Shown: positions 26,537-36,745, counted from the first letter of the stretch. The stretch is DNA of 64,000 nt from Flavobacterium paronense (GCF_030409795.1 NZ_JAUFQN010000019.1:310001-374000); one strand, 5' to 3'. The notes: generated by a model from the letters alone, not told the origin. Numbers and translations: made by a program.

Positions 26537-27895
26537 CTACAACTCCTCAACCTCCTCCAAAAACTGCTTATACCACCAACCCGAGTTTTTAACCGTTCGT
26601 TTTTGGGTGTCATAGTCAACATGAATGAGTCCGAAGCGCTGTTTGAATCCTTCTCCCCATTCAAAATTATCGGTGAGCGACCACACAAAATACCCTGCTA
26701 GTTTAGCACTTATTTTTTTTGCTCTCAACACCTGCTCTAAATAGGATTTTAGAAAATGCCTGCGGTGGTGATCATCAATAATGCCATCAATTAGTTCGTC
26801 AGGAAATGAGGCTCCGTTTTCAGTAATCAATATCTTTTTAACCCCTTCATAATTGTCGAATAGGCGAATCATTTCATAGATGGCTTCGGGATATACTTCC
26901 CAATCCATGGCGGTGTAAAATACTTTGCGTTTATCGGCCGGAATTATTCTGGCATTGATATAGGGTGTGAAAATAGAATAGGCAACTACCTCTCGGGTGT
27001 AGTTTTGTATCCCAATAAAATCAAAGGTTACTTTCATAAGGGCTTCGTCTTCGGGGAGCTGGTATTTTTTTACCTTTTTAAGAAACGGAAGACTAGCTAT
27101 TGGGTAGCCCAATCCTAGGGAGGGTTCAATAAAAAGGCGGTTAAGCAGCGCATCAACCCTAATGGCAGCCTTTTTATCTTTTTCAGAAGCAGAATAAGGT
27201 GTTATATAAGAACAGGAAAAAGTAGTACCTACTTGTGCTTCGGGTAGTATTGCCTTAATGGTATTAAATCCAACAGCCTGACATAAAACCGCATGATGCA
27301 TTGCCGGAATAAAATTATCGAATCCCTTTTTCCCCGGAGCATGAATTCCTAAGAAATAACCACCGCCGGTAAATACCATAGGTTCGTTTAGGACCATCCA
27401 ATAGCGCACTTTATCTTTAAAAGCATTCGCACATACTTTGACATATTCCTCAAACCATTGTACTATTTCCCGGTTCGTCCAACCTCCTTTGTATTCTAAC
27501 TCCTGCGGTAAATCCCAATGGTAGAGGGTGACAAAAGGTTCTATGCCGTTCTCGATACAGCAGTCAATTATGTTGTGATAAAAATCCAAACCCGCCTGAT
27601 TGACCGTTCCGGTACCATTCGGAATAATACGCGGCCACGATAGCGAAAACCTATAATTAGGAATGCCCATTTGTTTGAGTAGTGCGATGTCTGTTTTATA
27701 GTTATGGTAAAAGTCGGCCGCTACAAAATGAGTATCATGGTTTAGTATCTTTTTGGGTTTTGTCACAAACACATCCCAAATAGACAACCCTTTTCCGTCG
27801 GCATCATGTGCCCCTTCTGTTTGCAGTGCAGAGGAGGAAACACCCCATAAAAAATCAGCTCCAAAATCTTTTTTAGATAACGGTTTGTCGCTCAT
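26537..27895 (-). CDS. GH1 family glycosidase (beta-glucosidase type)
   Basis: The 452-residue protein is a full-length glycoside hydrolase family 1 enzyme: FLWGVSSSALQTEGA at the N-terminus, the acid/base glutamate in LNEPM and the nucleophile glutamate in ITENGAS. No signal peptide is seen, so it acts in the cytoplasm on short beta-glycosides. It starts 3 bp after the glycosyltransferase gene. That association with a lipid-A-type phosphatase and a transferase is unusual for a catabolic glycosidase, and the true substrate is open. Confidence 0.92.
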   Translation of the reverse strand: MSDKPLSKKDFGADFLWGVSSSALQTEGAHDADGKGLSIWDVFVTKPKKILNHDTHFVAADFYHNYKTDIALLKQMGIPNYRFSLSWPRIIPNGTGTVNQAGLDFYHNIIDCCIENGIEPFVTLYHWDLPQELEYKGGWTNREIVQWFEEYVKVCANAFKDKVRYWMVLNEPMVFTGGGYFLGIHAPGKKGFDNFIPAMHHAVLCQAVGFNTIKAILPEAQVGTTFSCSYITPYSASEKDKKAAIRVDALLNRLFIEPSLGLGYPIASLPFLKKVKKYQLPEDEALMKVTFDFIGIQNYTREVVAYSIFTPYINARIIPADKRKVFYTAMDWEVYPEAIYEMIRLFDNYEGVKKILITENGASFPDELIDGIIDDHHRRHFLKSYLEQVLRAKKISAKLAGYFVWSLTDNFEWGEGFKQRFGLIHVDYDTQKRTVKNSGWWYKQFLEEVEEL

Positions 27896-27898
27896 TCG

Positions 27899-28939
27899 TT
27901 ATTGAAATAAATTGTAGTTAGTAGACTCATGCTGGGTATCTATTTTCTTATCTCCGGCGTGATTTTCTGTGATAAGGTTCACTATTTCTTCCGTATTGTC
28001 GGGATAATCAACGGTTACTATAGTGTCATCTTCCAGCCACTTTTGAATTTTAGGCAGGTTATCGCCATTGAGTTTTTTGATTACGGCGACCCCCATTTCC
28101 TTAAGCATTTCGGCATTGCAAAATTGCTCTATTTGCTTTTTCATTGGAATTACCATTACTTTCTTTTTTAAGAAGAGTGCTTCACTTGGGGTTCCAAAAC
28201 CGGCATTGCACAAAACCCCTTTGGCGGACGCCAAGCTTTTTAGGAATAAATCGGCTTGAATGGGAACTATAGTAATATTATCCAAATGTATCGCTTCTTT
28301 GTTGTGCTTAGAAAATACCTGCCACTTTACGGTGTCGAGCTTGTGCAATTGTTTGATAATTTGCTTGTCATCATAAGACGGTAGGTAAACGGTATAATGC
28401 CCATCGTTGGTTGGTATCAACTGGCGCACTTCTTTTCTGATAATGGGTGTAAAAACGGTCCCGTCTAAGCGTTTAAAATGAAAGCCGTAATTATAAGTGG
28501 TGGGCGCATAGTTTTGTAAAACCAGTTTGCCTATGACATCCATTTTCTTTGGTTTTGGTGCTAAAGGATGCATAGTAACAACCTGATTGCTTAGTCCGAT
28601 GCAAACTTTTTTTGCTTTTAGGGCGGCCCAACACGTTACGGGTTCAAAATCGCTGATGATTAAATCGTAGGCTTTGACATCTATTTTCTTTATCTCCTTT
28701 AGCAATTTCATGGAATTCATTTTCACGAATGTTTTCCAATAATCCACACCGCCTTTTTTACCAAAGATGAAGGAGAGTCCGTTAAAGCGGTATTTTACTT
28801 CAAAGGGCAGTTCAATATCCGACTGAATACCACTGACCAAAATATCGACTTCCCCTTTTTGCTGTAAGTAAGGGATGATTTCCATAGCTCTGGTAATGTG
28901 ACCGTTTCCGGTGCCCTGCACGCCGTATAATATTTTCAT
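27899..28939 (-). CDS. Glycosyltransferase (MurG/GT28-like)
   Basis: The 346-residue protein has the two-lobed GT-B pattern. The N-terminal motif GVQGTGNGHITRAMEI resembles the glycine-rich loop of GT28-type transferases, and the C-terminal lobe carries CNAGFGTPSEALFLKKKVMVIP, the usual donor-binding region. The donor and acceptor sugars cannot be told. The start ATG overlaps the stop of the upstream phosphatase gene by one base, so the two are translationally coupled and probably act in the same envelope-lipid or glycan pathway. Confidence 0.82.
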   Translation of the reverse strand: MKILYGVQGTGNGHITRAMEIIPYLQQKGEVDILVSGIQSDIELPFEVKYRFNGLSFIFGKKGGVDYWKTFVKMNSMKLLKEIKKIDVKAYDLIISDFEPVTCWAALKAKKVCIGLSNQVVTMHPLAPKPKKMDVIGKLVLQNYAPTTYNYGFHFKRLDGTVFTPIIRKEVRQLIPTNDGHYTVYLPSYDDKQIIKQLHKLDTVKWQVFSKHNKEAIHLDNITIVPIQADLFLKSLASAKGVLCNAGFGTPSEALFLKKKVMVIPMKKQIEQFCNAEMLKEMGVAVIKKLNGDNLPKIQKWLEDDTIVTVDYPDNTEEIVNLITENHAGDKKIDTQHESTNYNLFQ

Positions 28940-29820
28940 TATTTAAAATTGATAGGTGTAACAATAGCATTGTTCTGTAAAAAGCCACCAAGCATCTGAT
29001 TGAATATTTGCTGGTTTTCCATTAAAACCAATTCATCATCTGTATTATCCTCACTGTTTTTTTGGAATGCTATCGGGTTGTATTTATAAAGTGACCATGC
29101 TTTGTTGTTGTATTCCAATGCGGTTAGGTTTTCAATCCAGTCACCCGAATTCAGATATTCTACCTGACCGTGTTGGTTTTTGATGGTTTTCATTTCAGGC
29201 TGGTGGATGTGTCCGCATAAAACATAATCATACCCATTGGAAATAGCAATATCCGCGGCTGTCTTTTCGAAATCATTGATAAATTTGACAGCACTCTTCA
29301 CACTGTCTTTGATGTTTTTGGATAGCGAAATTTTCCCTTTCCCCATTTTGGTTAAAAACCAATTGCAGGCGGCATTAATCAGAATAAGCAAATCATAGCC
29401 ATGAGACCCTAATCGGGTTAACCATTTAGAATGTTGCATCGTAACATCGAATACATCGCCGTGAAATATCCATGTCTTTTTGCCATCTAAATCCAAAATC
29501 AACTTGTTCTCAATGGTCAGATTTCCCATTTTAAAACCGGCAAACTTGCGGAGCATCTCGTCGTGGTTTCCCGTTATGTAATAGACCTTAACTCCTTTAC
29601 TTACCCAATTTATAATTTTATGGATAACCTGCATGTGCGACTTCGGCCAGTATCTTTTGCTGAATTGCCACATGTCGATAATGTCGCCATTCAACACCAC
29701 CACTTTTGGTTTTATACTGTTCATATAATTCAGCAACTCCTTGCTGTGACAGCCATAAGTTCCTAAATGAATATCAGAAAGCACTACTAAATCGACTTTT
29801 CTTTTTTTAGTTTTAGGCAT
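28939..29820 (-). CDS. Metallophosphoesterase, UDP-2,3-diacylglucosamine diphosphatase-like
   Basis: The 293-residue protein has the calcineurin-like phosphoesterase motifs in order: SDIHLG (14-19), NGDIIDMW, TGNHDE, FHGDVFD and CGHIHQPE. The spacing and the W/Y-rich C-terminus match LpxH-like UDP-2,3-diacylglucosamine diphosphatases, which release lipid X for lipid A synthesis. Dedicated LpxH proteins are usually about 240-250 residues, so this longer version may act on a related substrate. It heads the minus-strand run that continues with the glycosyltransferase. Confidence 0.8.
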   Translation of the reverse strand: MPKTKKRKVDLVVLSDIHLGTYGCHSKELLNYMNSIKPKVVVLNGDIIDMWQFSKRYWPKSHMQVIHKIINWVSKGVKVYYITGNHDEMLRKFAGFKMGNLTIENKLILDLDGKKTWIFHGDVFDVTMQHSKWLTRLGSHGYDLLILINAACNWFLTKMGKGKISLSKNIKDSVKSAVKFINDFEKTAADIAISNGYDYVLCGHIHQPEMKTIKNQHGQVEYLNSGDWIENLTALEYNNKAWSLYKYNPIAFQKNSEDNTDDELVLMENQQIFNQMLGGFLQNNAIVTPINFK

Positions 29821-30157
29821 AACAATCAGATTTGACCACTTTAAAAACTAAAGCAGTAGGTTAGTATAAGAGTGAGAAACAGGAAAGTAATTTGGAGGGT
29901 ATTTATCCTGGCAGTGTCATTAAAAAACACCACACTAAAGATTGATTTGAAATATTTTAGTACGAAGCTGATATAGTTTAAGCTAAAAATTACACACAAA
30001 GGTAAAAGCTACTTTAAAAATAAAGGGTTTCCAAATAGTTAAGTTACAGTTAAGGTATGGTTGAGCAGTTTGTCGTTAATTCAATCATCTAACAATCTAA
30101 GAAGTCTAACAATCTAACCATCTAAAAAACCTATCTTTGCCGAGCAAATAAATTATC
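29821..30157. other. Divergent intergenic region before era
   Basis: Positions about 30084-30125 contain a run of TCTAACAATCTAA-type repeats also found before alaS. TATCTTTG at 30132-30139 matches the -7 consensus and probably serves era. On the other strand, TACCTTTG (29997-30004) could serve the phosphoesterase run. Nothing else is seen. Confidence 0.45.
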
Positions 30158-31042
30158 ATGGAACACAAAGCAGGATTCGTTAATATCATCGGAAACCCAA
30201 ACGTTGGAAAATCAACCTTAATGAATGCCTTCGTTGGAGAACGTTTGTCTATCATTACCTCTAAGGCACAAACTACACGCCACAGAATATTGGGAATAGT
30301 AAACGGCGATGACTTTCAGGTAATCTTATCAGATACACCGGGAATTATTAAACCCGCATACGAGATGCAGAAATCGATGATGGATTTTGTAAAATCTGCC
30401 TTCGAAGATGCCGATGTCTTGCTTTATATGGTAGAAATAGGTGAGAAGGAACTAAAGGATGAAGACTTTTTTAATAAAATCATACATGCTAAGATTCCGG
30501 TTTTGTTGCTGTTGAATAAGATTGACAAATCCAATCAGGAACAGTTAGAAGAGCAAATCGCCTTGTGGAAAGAAAAAGTGCCCAATGCAGAAATCTACCC
30601 AATTTCGGCTTTAGAAAACTTTAATGTGAAAGAAGTCTTTGCCCGAATATTAGAATTGCTTCCCGTATCGCCAGCCTATTATCCAAAAGATACATTGACT
30701 GATAAACCGGAACGCTTTTTTGTTAACGAAACCATTCGTGAAAAAATATTGTTGAACTACGAAAAAGAAATACCCTACGCAGTTGAAATTGAAACAGAAG
30801 AATTTATAGAAGATGAGACTATCATTCGAATACGCTCTGTAATTATGGTCGAACGCGACACCCAAAAAGGAATCATCATTGGTCACAAAGGCGGTGCTTT
30901 AAAAAATGTTGGTATGCAATCAAGAGCCGATTTAGAAAAGTTCTTCGGAAAGCAAATCCATATTGAATTGTATGTAAAAGTGAATAAGGATTGGAGAAGT
31001 AATGCGTTTCAGTTGAGACGTTTTGGGTATAATCAAAAGTAG
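30158..31042 (+). CDS. era: GTPase Era
   Basis: The 294-residue GTPase helps 16S rRNA maturation and 30S assembly. GTPase motifs are clear: G1 GNPNVGKS, G2 region TTRHR, G3 DTPG, G4 NKID, and G5 near SALE. The C-terminal KH RNA-binding domain contains the GXXG-type loop GHKGGALK (about 251-258) followed by FFGKQIHIELYVKV. Length and architecture are standard. It is transcribed alone from the preceding promoter-like TATCTTTG. Confidence 0.97.
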   Translation: MEHKAGFVNIIGNPNVGKSTLMNAFVGERLSIITSKAQTTRHRILGIVNGDDFQVILSDTPGIIKPAYEMQKSMMDFVKSAFEDADVLLYMVEIGEKELKDEDFFNKIIHAKIPVLLLLNKIDKSNQEQLEEQIALWKEKVPNAEIYPISALENFNVKEVFARILELLPVSPAYYPKDTLTDKPERFFVNETIREKILLNYEKEIPYAVEIETEEFIEDETIIRIRSVIMVERDTQKGIIIGHKGGALKNVGMQSRADLEKFFGKQIHIELYVKVNKDWRSNAFQLRRFGYNQK

Positions 31043-31097
31043 AACAAAGAAGCAAGAGACAAGAAGCAAGAAGCAAGAGACAAGAAGCAAGATTTTG
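31043..31097. repeat. GAAGCAAGAGACAA simple repeat after era
   Basis: About four copies of a 14-bp motif AAGAAGCAAGAGAC (with variants) follow the era stop. The same kind of repeat recurs at about 47562-47590, upstream of alaS. Confidence 0.7.
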
Positions 31098-31601
31098 CTA
31101 CTCAATTATCTTATAAAACTCCTTTTCTAATTCTTCCATTTGCCCGTAGCCATTGGCGCGGGTTTGTCTTCCAATAAAATACAACAATATCCAACAAATG
31201 ACCATTAAGGTAATCACCATAAGATCGCCTTTAATGGGTTGATGCAGCATCCAATTGGAGTAGGCAAACATCGAAAAAACCAAAAATATTCCGGCGATAA
31301 TAAAGTGCAGAAACACGAAGAATGTCCACAGGGTTTGAGCCGGTCCAAATAAACCCCGAATATGAGTGGCGTTTTTTTCGTTCCCTTGTTTTTCTTCCAA
31401 TTCAATAGATAGATGAGGTGACCAATATCTTTGGTTTTCGCCCTGAATGGTAAACTGAATGTGATTGGGTCTTATTTTTATTAAAAATCCGGGTGGTAGC
31501 TTCTTGGCATAAGCAACAAACTTCTGTCTTACGATGTCAATATTTTCATCAATATCTTTATAAAATCGTGGTCGTAATCGAATGTCATTATGTGTTTCCA
31601 T
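31098..31601 (-). CDS. Conserved membrane protein with two transmembrane helices
   Basis: The 167-residue protein has a soluble N-terminal part (about 1-85) and two adjacent membrane helices (LWTFFVFLHFIIAGIFLVFS at about 90-110 and LMVITLMVICWILLYFIG at about 124-142), with an acidic cytoplasmic tail (EELEKEFYKIIE). No family is recognised. Convergent with era and divergent from der; similar proteins of unknown function are common in Flavobacteriia. Confidence 0.65.
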   Translation of the reverse strand: METHNDIRLRPRFYKDIDENIDIVRQKFVAYAKKLPPGFLIKIRPNHIQFTIQGENQRYWSPHLSIELEEKQGNEKNATHIRGLFGPAQTLWTFFVFLHFIIAGIFLVFSMFAYSNWMLHQPIKGDLMVITLMVICWILLYFIGRQTRANGYGQMEELEKEFYKIIE

Positions 31602-31645
31602 AGCACAAAAAGGGTTGATTATTACATACTAAGTTAAGAAAAAAA

Positions 31646-31675
31646 TTGATATTGTATTCATTAATACTACCTTTG
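31646..31675 (+). promoter_or_regulatory. Predicted der promoter
   Basis: TTG (31646-31648) and TACCTTTG (31668-31675) are 19 bp apart, a good match to the Bacteroidetes consensus; der starts 19 bp downstream. Confidence 0.7.
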
Positions 31676-31694
31676 CACCAAATTTAAAAACCGC

Positions 31695-33005
31695 ATGAAT
31701 AATATAGTAGCCATAGTAGGAAGACCAAACGTAGGGAAATCTACTTTTTTTAATCGATTAATAAAGAGGAGAGAAGCTATTGTTGACTCGGTTAGTGGTG
31801 TTACGCGTGACCGTAATTATGGAAAGAGTGAGTGGAACGGAAAAGAGTTTTCGGTAATTGACACCGGTGGTTATATCAAAGGTTCAGATGATATATTTGA
31901 AAGTGAAATACGACGTCAGGTTGAATTAGCAATTGATGAAGCGGATGCTATTATTTTTGTGGTTGATGTAGAAGAAGGTATTACACCTATGGATGCTGAG
32001 GTTGCCAAATTACTTAGGAAAGTGACCAAGCCAATTTTATTGGCGGTTAACAAAGTAGATAATGCCATGCGTGAAAAAGACGCTATTGAGTTTTATAATT
32101 TAGGCTTAGGCGAATATTTTACCATCGCCAGCATCAGCGGAAGCGGAACCGGAGAATTACTAGATGAATTAGTAAGAGTGTTACCGGAATTGCCAGAAGT
32201 AACCGAAGAAGAAGCTGCTTTGCCTAGATTTTGTGTTGTAGGCAGACCTAACGCTGGAAAATCATCCTTCATCAATGCTTTAATTGGAGAAGACAGATTC
32301 GTGGTTACCGATATTGCCGGGACAACGCGAGATTCTATTGATACCAAATACAACCGTTTCGGATTTGAATTCAATTTAGTGGATACCGCCGGAATCCGAC
32401 GTAAAGCCAAAGTAAAAGAAGATTTAGAGTTTTATTCGGTAATGCGTTCCGTTAGAGCCATTGAACATTCGGATGTGATTATATTACTGATTGATGCTAC
32501 CCGCGGTTTTGAAGGACAAGATCAAAGTATTTTTTGGTTGGCCGAAAAGAACAGAAAAGGTATAGTAATTTTGGTAAACAAATGGGATTTGGTTGAGAAA
32601 GACACGATGTCAACCCGAGATTATGAAGCCAAAATACGGGAAGAGTTAAAACCATTTACCGATGTGCCGATTTTGTTTGTATCAGCGTTGACAAAACAAC
32701 GTTTGCTAAAGGCATTGGAAACTACGGTACAGGTTTTTGAAAACAGAAAACAACGTATTCCAACCTCAAAATTCAACGACTTTATGTTGAAATTAATTGA
32801 AAACCATCCGCCACCAGCGTTGAAAGGAAAATATGTGAAGATTAAATACTGCATGCAGTTGCCAACACCAACGCCACAGTTTGTGTTTTTTGCTAACTTA
32901 CCGCAATACGTTCAGGAAGCCTATAAACGTTTCTTAGAAAATAAAATTCGTGAAAACTGGGATTTCTCTGGAGTTCCGATAGATATTTATATCAGAGAGA
33001 AATAA
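31695..33005 (+). CDS. der: GTPase Der (EngA)
   Basis: The 436-residue GTPase acts in 50S subunit assembly. It has the family's two tandem GTPase domains, with Walker A motifs GRPNVGKS (8-15) and GRPNAGKS (about 183-190), DTGG / DTAG, and NKVD / NKWD, plus a C-terminal KH-like domain. The length is standard. Its last codons (PIDIYIREK) lie in a 31-bp segment that is repeated exactly after a downstream RAYT element, at 33736-33766. The reading frame itself is intact. Confidence 0.97.
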   Translation: MNNIVAIVGRPNVGKSTFFNRLIKRREAIVDSVSGVTRDRNYGKSEWNGKEFSVIDTGGYIKGSDDIFESEIRRQVELAIDEADAIIFVVDVEEGITPMDAEVAKLLRKVTKPILLAVNKVDNAMREKDAIEFYNLGLGEYFTIASISGSGTGELLDELVRVLPELPEVTEEEAALPRFCVVGRPNAGKSSFINALIGEDRFVVTDIAGTTRDSIDTKYNRFGFEFNLVDTAGIRRKAKVKEDLEFYSVMRSVRAIEHSDVIILLIDATRGFEGQDQSIFWLAEKNRKGIVILVNKWDLVEKDTMSTRDYEAKIREELKPFTDVPILFVSALTKQRLLKALETTVQVFENRKQRIPTSKFNDFMLKLIENHPPPALKGKYVKIKYCMQLPTPTPQFVFFANLPQYVQEAYKRFLENKIRENWDFSGVPIDIYIREK

Positions 33006-33735
33006 AGATTGATAGCGCGGATAGATAGCGCGGATTGATAGCGCGGATTTGCAATCCGTGCTAAACTATATCTAAAACAAATCTAAAAGAATAACATCTA
33101 ATTCATTATCCAATCCAGCATAATTTCGTGCTGAACTAAAATAATAATCTTCCGAAAATGCAACTATCTTTTCGGCCACAGGATTATTGTGTATGTAAAA
33201 CACTTTTTGTTTAATAAACCAATTACTTTCTACAAATTCGGCATGATAACCATCTTGCCAAACTTTATATTGCTGATTTCTTTTCAAATGCTCACAAGCT
33301 TTATAAAAATAGTCAAGCATCCATTCTCTTCTGCTTTCAGGTTCCTCAATAATCGTATTAATAATTTTTTTGGAAGTAAACTTTTTAAAATCTCTAATGA
33401 CATCAGAAAGTATAAAACCTTCTGTAGCTTTACACACTAAATGAATATGGCTTCCCATAATACAATAGGCATAAATCTCTAATCCCTTATTTTGTTGACA
33501 ATACTTTAGTGCATTAACGATATTATATTTTTGATTTAAGCGCGTAAACACATCAATCCAACCAACTACAGTTATAGTAATAAAATAGGCTTCTTCAGTT
33601 GTAGTTGCTTTATATTTGGTTGACATTATAGTAGTTTATAACAAAACTAAAATAAGTTTAATTACTGATGGTATAGTTTAAGTGTACATTTTAAAAAAAG
33701 CACGGATTGCAAATCCGCGCTATCAATCCGCGCTA
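33006..33735. mobile_element. RAYT/REP element between 31-bp direct repeats at the der 3' end
   Basis: The 730-bp unit carries a REP-associated tyrosine transposase gene framed by perfect 39-bp inverted repeats (33024-33062 and 33699-33737). Each arm holds a REP hairpin (GCGCGGATT-TGC-AATCCGTGC type) and further GATAGCGCGGATT copies. The 31 bases covering the der C-terminus and stop (32975-33005) recur exactly at 33736-33766. A direct repeat this long looks like a duplication made on insertion; classical IS200/605-type transposition does not make one. Confidence 0.8.
33072..33626 (-). CDS. REP-associated tyrosine transposase (RAYT, Y1/HUH type)
   Basis: The 184-residue protein has the HUH motif H60-I-H62 in YCIMGSHIHLV and the catalytic tyrosine Y144 in KVFYIHNNPV, the family pattern of TnpA-REP/Y1 transposases. 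Such enzymes nick single-stranded DNA at REP hairpins. Here the REP-like hairpins lie immediately on both sides, within the 39-bp inverted repeats. The frame is intact. RAYTs are usually single-copy and not obviously mobile; this one looks recently moved. Confidence 0.9.
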   Translation of the reverse strand: MSTKYKATTTEEAYFITITVVGWIDVFTRLNQKYNIVNALKYCQQNKGLEIYAYCIMGSHIHLVCKATEGFILSDVIRDFKKFTSKKIINTIIEEPESRREWMLDYFYKACEHLKRNQQYKVWQDGYHAEFVESNWFIKQKVFYIHNNPVAEKIVAFSEDYYFSSARNYAGLDNELDVILLDLF

Positions 33736-33861
33736 TCCGATAGATATTTATATCAGAGAGAAATAAGACAAGTGTTAAAGTTCCGTAAGAATTTTTGCTT
33801 TAAATAATAAAATGAGAAATTAGCCGTTATTATTCTTTGTAATATTAACCGCTATTTTTTT

Positions 33862-36648
33862 ATGCCAAAATCTCTCGTCCTAATTTGCTTTATTTTTATA
33901 AGCACTTTTGCTTTTGCCCAAAAAACAGTTTCACTAAAAGGGAAAGTTGTTGACGAAACAACAAAATTGCCCATTGAATCTGCGACTGTTTATCTTACGG
34001 CTGTCAAAGATTCTTCTGTTGTCGATTATACTATCACCAACAAACTTGGGAATTTTGATTTTAAGAGTAAGAAAATCAATCAGCCTATTTTCCTAAAAGT
34101 TTCTTATATCAGTTATCAGGAAACTAAAATTCAACTTCCTTCAATAGCTGAGGATAAAGATTTTGGTACGATTGCCATGAAAGAATTTGTGAATTCTTTA
34201 GATGAAGTAGTAGTCAAATCGGAGATTCCACCCATCCGAATTAAAAAAGATACTTTAGAGTTCAATGCGGCTTCGTTTAAAGTTGGTGCCGATGCCAATG
34301 TGGAAGCGCTTTTGAAACAACTGCCCGGTGTCGAGATTTCACCCGATGGTAAGATTACCGTCAACGGAAAAGAAGTCAACAATATTTTGGTAAATGGCAA
34401 ACCGTTCTTTGGCAAGGACGGAAAAATTGCTACTCAAAATCTCCCTGCCGAAATCATTGATAAGGTTCAAGTTGTAGATACAAAAACCAAGGCGGAAGAA
34501 TTAACCGGCGATAATGCCAGTTCAAAAGATAAAACGATTAACCTTACTATTCAGGAAGATAAAAACAAAGGTTTTTTTGGTAAAATAGTGGGCGGTTATG
34601 GTTCAGATAAACGGTATGAATCGAGTTTGTTATTGAATTATTTCAAAGGAGAACGGAAGATAAGTGTTTTGGCTTCTTCCAATAATATTAATTCCGTAGG
34701 TTTCTCTATGGATGAAATATTTGATAATATGGGTGGTGGCCGCAACAGCTCGGTTTACTATGATGATGAAAACGGTAGTTTTGGAGTCAATAATATGCGA
34801 TTTGGGGGAAGTGGTGACGGTATTACTCAATCTAATTTAGTTGGAGTAAACTACCAAGATAAATGGTCAAAAAAGACGGATGTTAGTGGAAATTATTTTT
34901 TCTCCAATGCTGAAACAGAAAACAACAATCGAACGGATAAAACCAATTTATTGCCAACAGGAAAAACGTTTACCAACTCCAATTCATTTACAAAAACATT
35001 TAACAATAGTCATAATGTAAGTTTAGATTATGAAATTGCACTCGACTCAACTTCAACAATTACGATAGCTCCTAAATTTTCAAAGTCACTTTTCCGAAAC
35101 CGATTTACAAAATCACAAGTCACAAGGGATGAGTCGTTAGCTGAATTAAACAGCAGTTCCAACAATGATATTGGTGAAAACGAAAATACTAACTTTAGTA
35201 CAGAAGCCAGTTTTGTAAAAAAATTCAAGAAGAAACGAAGAGCTTTGGTAATTAATTTTAATACCGAAATTGGGAAGAATGATAGTTTTCAAAACACCAA
35301 TTCTACTACGCTTTTTGCAGATGCCACACCCGATGATATTCGGAAGCAGAATAACTTTGCCAACCAAAAAAATAATAAGTACACAGTTGAAGTGCGTTAT
35401 GGAGAACCTTTAACCGATTCGCTTCGATTGAGTTTGACCTCTGAAGTTGCCTATAACCGAATTAAGAATTCTTTAAACACATTCGATTTTGATACTGGGA
35501 CTAATGACTATTCCGATTTCAATTCTGCACAATCAAATTTGGTAAATTCTAAAGAGTTGTCTTATTTTCCATCAACAGGTTTAATTTTAGACAAAGCAAA
35601 AATCAACGGGAGAATTAATATCGGCCCTCAATTTATTTCTTTTGATGCCCAATCCAATTATATTGGAACAGTCACTAACAGAAATAAAAATTATGTTTAT
35701 CCAAAGGTAAAAAGCTATTTGAATTACGACATTGGAAAATCAAAATCGATATATGCCAATTATAATTATGAAGTAGCATTACCCGAAGCAAGTCAGGTTT
35801 TGCCTTTTGAAAATTTATCCAATCCGTTAAATACCCTTATTGGAAATGAAAACTTGAAGCCTACTCAAATACACAATTTGTATTTTAATTTTAATAATTA
35901 TGATTATTCAAACAGATCGGGCTATTTCTTTTACACAGGGATTGATTTTAGAAATGATGCTGTGGTGTCTTCAACAGTATATGATGCCAATTTTAAATCG
36001 GTTACAACCTATGAAAATGTCGATTTAACTTATGGTGCTTATTTAGGAGGAAACTGGAGCAAATCGTTTAAAAAAGAAAAAAGAACCTTGCGTTTTGGAT
36101 TTGGATTAGACCTTAATTACAATTATGATCAGGGTTTGACCAATGCAGTATTGTTTGAATCTAGAAATTTCCGAACGAGTCCCAAAGTTAGTTTAACTTG
36201 GAGTATTGATAATTTAATTACAATTGCACCAAGTTATACGTATACCTATACAAATACCGATTATAAGAATTACGTCATAGGTAATGCTAAAAACTTTTTA
36301 CACAAAGGAAAAATAGAGGTTACTTCTTATTTCCCGAAACATTTTGTTGTAGGTAATGATTTTGGGTACACGTACAACTCGAATATCGCGGATGGTTACA
36401 AGAAAGATTTTTACCTGTGGAATACCAGTGTTGGATATAACTTTTTTAAAGACCAGTTGTTGGCCAAAGTAAAAGTATATGATATGCTTAATCAAAATCA
36501 GAACACTACCAGACGAATTACATCTACTTCTATAATCGATTCTGAGAATAATGTTTTAAAGCGTTATGTGATGTTTTCTTTAACGTATAAACTAGAGAAG
36601 TTTGCTGGGAAGAAAAAAGGGGAAGGTGGGATTATGATATTGGATTAA
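33862..36648 (+). CDS. Outer-membrane beta-barrel protein (TonB-receptor-like)
   Basis: The 928-residue protein has a signal peptide (1-19, ending AFAQ), a carboxypeptidase-regulatory-like domain (about 22-105: SLKGKVVDETTKLPIESATVYL), a plug-like segment (about 120-215: LEFNAASFKVGADANVEALLKQLPG) and a large beta-barrel (about 230-928). It matches the outer-membrane beta-barrel family related to TonB-dependent receptors. The substrate is unknown; there is no SusD partner next to it. It starts 96 bp after the RAYT direct repeat, so the insertion lies upstream of its promoter region. Confidence 0.88.
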   Translation: MPKSLVLICFIFISTFAFAQKTVSLKGKVVDETTKLPIESATVYLTAVKDSSVVDYTITNKLGNFDFKSKKINQPIFLKVSYISYQETKIQLPSIAEDKDFGTIAMKEFVNSLDEVVVKSEIPPIRIKKDTLEFNAASFKVGADANVEALLKQLPGVEISPDGKITVNGKEVNNILVNGKPFFGKDGKIATQNLPAEIIDKVQVVDTKTKAEELTGDNASSKDKTINLTIQEDKNKGFFGKIVGGYGSDKRYESSLLLNYFKGERKISVLASSNNINSVGFSMDEIFDNMGGGRNSSVYYDDENGSFGVNNMRFGGSGDGITQSNLVGVNYQDKWSKKTDVSGNYFFSNAETENNNRTDKTNLLPTGKTFTNSNSFTKTFNNSHNVSLDYEIALDSTSTITIAPKFSKSLFRNRFTKSQVTRDESLAELNSSSNNDIGENENTNFSTEASFVKKFKKKRRALVINFNTEIGKNDSFQNTNSTTLFADATPDDIRKQNNFANQKNNKYTVEVRYGEPLTDSLRLSLTSEVAYNRIKNSLNTFDFDTGTNDYSDFNSAQSNLVNSKELSYFPSTGLILDKAKINGRINIGPQFISFDAQSNYIGTVTNRNKNYVYPKVKSYLNYDIGKSKSIYANYNYEVALPEASQVLPFENLSNPLNTLIGNENLKPTQIHNLYFNFNNYDYSNRSGYFFYTGIDFRNDAVVSSTVYDANFKSVTTYENVDLTYGAYLGGNWSKSFKKEKRTLRFGFGLDLNYNYDQGLTNAVLFESRNFRTSPKVSLTWSIDNLITIAPSYTYTYTNTDYKNYVIGNAKNFLHKGKIEVTSYFPKHFVVGNDFGYTYNSNIADGYKKDFYLWNTSVGYNFFKDQLLAKVKVYDMLNQNQNTTRRITSTSIIDSENNVLKRYVMFSLTYKLEKFAGKKKGEGGIMILD

Positions 36649-36745
36649 TTTTATTTTTTTAAACACATAGAAACATAGTTACAATGAAGTTGAAAAAGGC
36701 ATTTCATTTAGAATAGTAAATTATAGTTAGATTGCCAAAACTCAT

